From: an uncultured Lachnospiraceae bacterium
GTDB lineage: Bacteria; Bacillota; Clostridia; Lachnospirales; Lachnospiraceae
Assembly: GCA_947177465.1 (NCBI GenBank)
Contig: CAMWUP010000136.1
Coordinates: 1-6,016, forward strand
Length of the DNA: 6,016 nt
Direction of reading: 5' to 3'
This document shows, in pieces, positions 5,211-6,016 of the stretch (position 1 is its first letter; each line of letters starts with the position of its first letter). The position numbers were made by a program, and so were the translations under genes. The notes under the pieces were generated by a model that was not told the origin of the DNA, did not search any database, and was given only the letters and a program-made list of their open reading frames with translations.

Positions 5211-5306
5211 ACCTGACCTGCAAAGTCTGCAGCCTCCTCCAAGGGTACGTTGATTTTCAGAAGCAGAGACTCGTATCCTGAAAACGGATACATTTTCTCT
5301 TCTGTT

Positions 5307-5335
5307 ACTATAACAAATCCGGAACTCCTTTACAA
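5307..5335 (-). promoter_or_regulatory. Promoter of element B: TTGTAA-17-TATAGT with extended -10
   Basis: On the minus strand TTGTAA (5330-5335) and TATAGT (5307-5312) are 17 bases apart, with TG one base before the -10 box. The arrangement matches the element A promoter at 3538-3566 while neighbouring bases differ. It points at the Rpn remnant and then at the glycosyltransferase beyond the hairpin. Confidence 0.68.
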
Positions 5336-5356
5336 TAAGATTTGGCTTTATAATTA

Positions 5357-5385
5357 TGATATAAAGTATGAAATTGTCAAGGTGC
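5357..5385. repeat. Right-end inverted repeat of element B
   Basis: Bases 5357-5380 are identical to 3588-3611 in element A. The first 20 match the inverse of the left end of element B (about 4918-4937) with one difference. On the minus strand this stretch contains TTGACA followed after 16 bases by CATAAT, a possible second inward promoter; in element A the second box is the weaker CAGAAT. Confidence 0.65.
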
Positions 5386-5476
5386 TTTTTATTACTCCAA
5401 TTTTAAATCTGCTGCTTAAACCATCTTTTCACATGAAACTCTTATTTGCGCTGCGTTTTGCAATTACCACTTTATT
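5386..5476. other. Spacer between ugd and element B
   Basis: This AT-rich sequence lies directly downstream of ugd. I found no intrinsic terminator and no reading frame, so transcription from ugd probably runs into element B. Confidence 0.5.
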
Positions 5477-6016
5477 TCAATCCTTCCCAAACAAATCCCG
5501 CGTGTAAACTTTTTCCTTTACATCCGCGAGCTCGTCGGAAAAGCGGTTTGCCACAATCACCTCAGAGAATCTTTTGAAGTTCTCCAAATCCCTTACCACA
5601 GGACAGCCGAAAAATCTTTCTTCCTTCATGGTGGGTTCATAGATGACGATTTCCACGCCTTTGGCACGCAGCCTCTTCATAATGCCCTGTATAGAGGACT
5701 GTCTAAAGTTGTCGGAGTCCGTCTTCATGGTGAGACGGTAAATACCCACTGTGCTGCGCTGCGCTTGCCTGCTCTTTTCTTCAAAATGAAGCTTCTGCAG
5801 TACCTGCTCCGCAATAAAATCCTTGCGGGTCCGGTTGGCGTCTACAATGGCGCCGATGATATTGTTTGGTACTTCGTCATAATTTGCCAGAAGCTGCTTG
5901 GTATCCTTTGGCAGACAATAGCCGCCATAACCGAAGGACGGATTATTGTAATGACCGCCTATCCTTGGGTCTAAGCACACACCGCCGATAATCTCCTCTG
6001 TATCAAGCCCCCGGAC
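5477..6016 (-). CDS. ugd: UDP-glucose 6-dehydrogenase, C-terminal 179 residues, cut by window edge
   Basis: Oxidises UDP-glucose to UDP-glucuronate in the cytoplasm with two NAD+ per turn, supplying uronic acid for capsule or exopolysaccharide. The visible part begins within the central helical domain. It has LDPRIGGHYNNPSFGYGGYCLPKDTKQ (residues 15-41), including the catalytic cysteine at 34 of the visible part, then SAIVDANR-type IGAIVDANRTRKDF (54-67). The C-terminal UDP-binding domain has VGIYRLTMKTDSDNFRQSSI (90-109), GVEIVIYEP (120-128) and ends YTRDLFGKD. This matches the roughly 388-residue bacterial Ugd type seen in Klebsiella and Gram-positive capsule loci. The frame is open across the right edge, so the true start lies outside. 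It is the first gene of the visible module; element B follows 91 bases after its stop. Confidence 0.97.
   Translation of the reverse strand, partial: VRGLDTEEIIGGVCLDPRIGGHYNNPSFGYGGYCLPKDTKQLLANYDEVPNNIIGAIVDANRTRKDFIAEQVLQKLHFEEKSRQAQRSTVGIYRLTMKTDSDNFRQSSIQGIMKRLRAKGVEIVIYEPTMKEERFFGCPVVRDLENFKRFSEVIVANRFSDELADVKEKVYTRDLFGKD

Larger units (their letters stand above)
4970..5293 (-). pseudogene. C-terminal Rpn remnant, 107 codons, nuclease domain deleted
   Basis: The frame has a short chance N-terminus (MYPFSGYES) fused in frame to LLLKINVPLEEAADFAGQVKERRM, which matches residues 237-260 of the intact Rpn protein. It then continues through GELFSNFEAYDVQATRR into a different tail (KLINAMKELAIPVEEIKKQL, then LNDREAEEKI), a charged helical segment of a kind often seen at Rpn C-termini. 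The whole PD-(D/E)XK core (D64, E85, K87 and Q97 in the intact copy) is missing, so it cannot be a nuclease. The ATG at 5293 arises where element A has GCG-type bases, and lies 14 bases past the -10 box with only a weak GAAGAG ribosome site. The internal ATG at 5197 is a better start. I call it a remnant, but it may be expressed. Confidence 0.7.
4881..5385 (-). mobile_element. Rpn element B: small internally deleted relative of element A
   Basis: About 0.5 kb between ugd and the family 2 glycosyltransferase. It has the same left hairpin, right-end repeat (5357-5380) and promoter as element A, but only the last part of an Rpn gene. Compared with element A, the sequence jumps at GATTTTCAGAAGCAG (5252-5266) from the Rpn coding region straight to the leader. 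Element A has near-identical copies of these 15 bases at both places (2640-2654 and 3483-3497), about 840 bases apart, so the deletion is explained by recombination between short direct repeats. It resembles a MITE-like, non-autonomous derivative. The upstream flank differs from element A at roughly a quarter of positions by eye, so it is not a direct copy of that element. Confidence 0.65.

Noticed and set aside
692..5507. Many plus-strand reading frames opposite the genes
   Set aside because: They lie antisense to clear protein families, lack ribosome sites and have low-complexity or cysteine/serine/leucine-rich translations typical of antisense frames.
1..6016. CRISPR array, tRNA, rRNA, riboswitch or replication origin
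   Set aside because: No regularly spaced repeats, no cloverleaf or rRNA-like segments, and no known riboswitch pattern were recognised on either strand. The repeated elements are the two Rpn units only.

Overview
The window is a stretch of a cell-surface polysaccharide (capsule or exopolysaccharide) locus from a moderately AT-rich Firmicute. A gut clostridium such as a member of the Lachnospiraceae fits best. That placement rests on strong AGGAGG-type ribosome binding sites, the 388-residue-type UDP-glucose dehydrogenase sequence and the subfamilies of Rpn nuclease/transposase genes present; it is inference, as no marker gene is in the window. Every credible gene lies on the minus strand, so the locus reads from high to low coordinates.

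In transcription order: (1) the C-terminal 179 residues of ugd, UDP-glucose 6-dehydrogenase (5477-6016, running off the right edge), which makes UDP-glucuronate; (2) a small, internally deleted Rpn element, element B (about 4881-5385); (3) a membrane-anchored family 2 glycosyltransferase of the DPM/DPG-synthase type (3746-4858); (4) a larger Rpn element, element A (about 1619-3616), with one intact Rpn-family PD-(D/E)XK nuclease/putative transposase gene (2358-3362) followed by the remains of a second, different Rpn gene (1712-2352); (5) a family 4 glycosyltransferase (385-1581); (6) the N-terminal 101 residues of a second family 2 glycosyltransferase (1-304, running off the left edge). Genes 1, 3, 5 and 6 form a sugar-precursor and glycosyl-transfer module. 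The two Rpn elements have entered the intergenic gaps of this module in the same orientation.

The Rpn elements are the most interesting part. Both have a near-identical inverted sequence at each end (core TGATATAAAGTATGA). Both end downstream of their genes in a long hairpin whose DNA mismatches all become G-U pairs in the minus-strand RNA, and this hairpin abuts the ribosome binding site of the next glycosyltransferase. Both have the same promoter (TTGYAA, 17 bp, extended TATAGT). Both carry, inside the Rpn reading frame, a good Shine-Dalgarno site plus ATG that would yield a free 75-residue C-terminal protein. This resembles the RpnL/RpnS toxin and intragenic-antitoxin arrangement described for E. 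coli Rpn proteins. Element B has lost the nuclease domain between two short direct repeats but keeps the promoter, the internal start and the C-terminal segment, so it looks like an orphan RpnS-like gene. The two proteins share 22 of their first 23 residues and then differ completely, as expected for variable toxin/antitoxin specificity.
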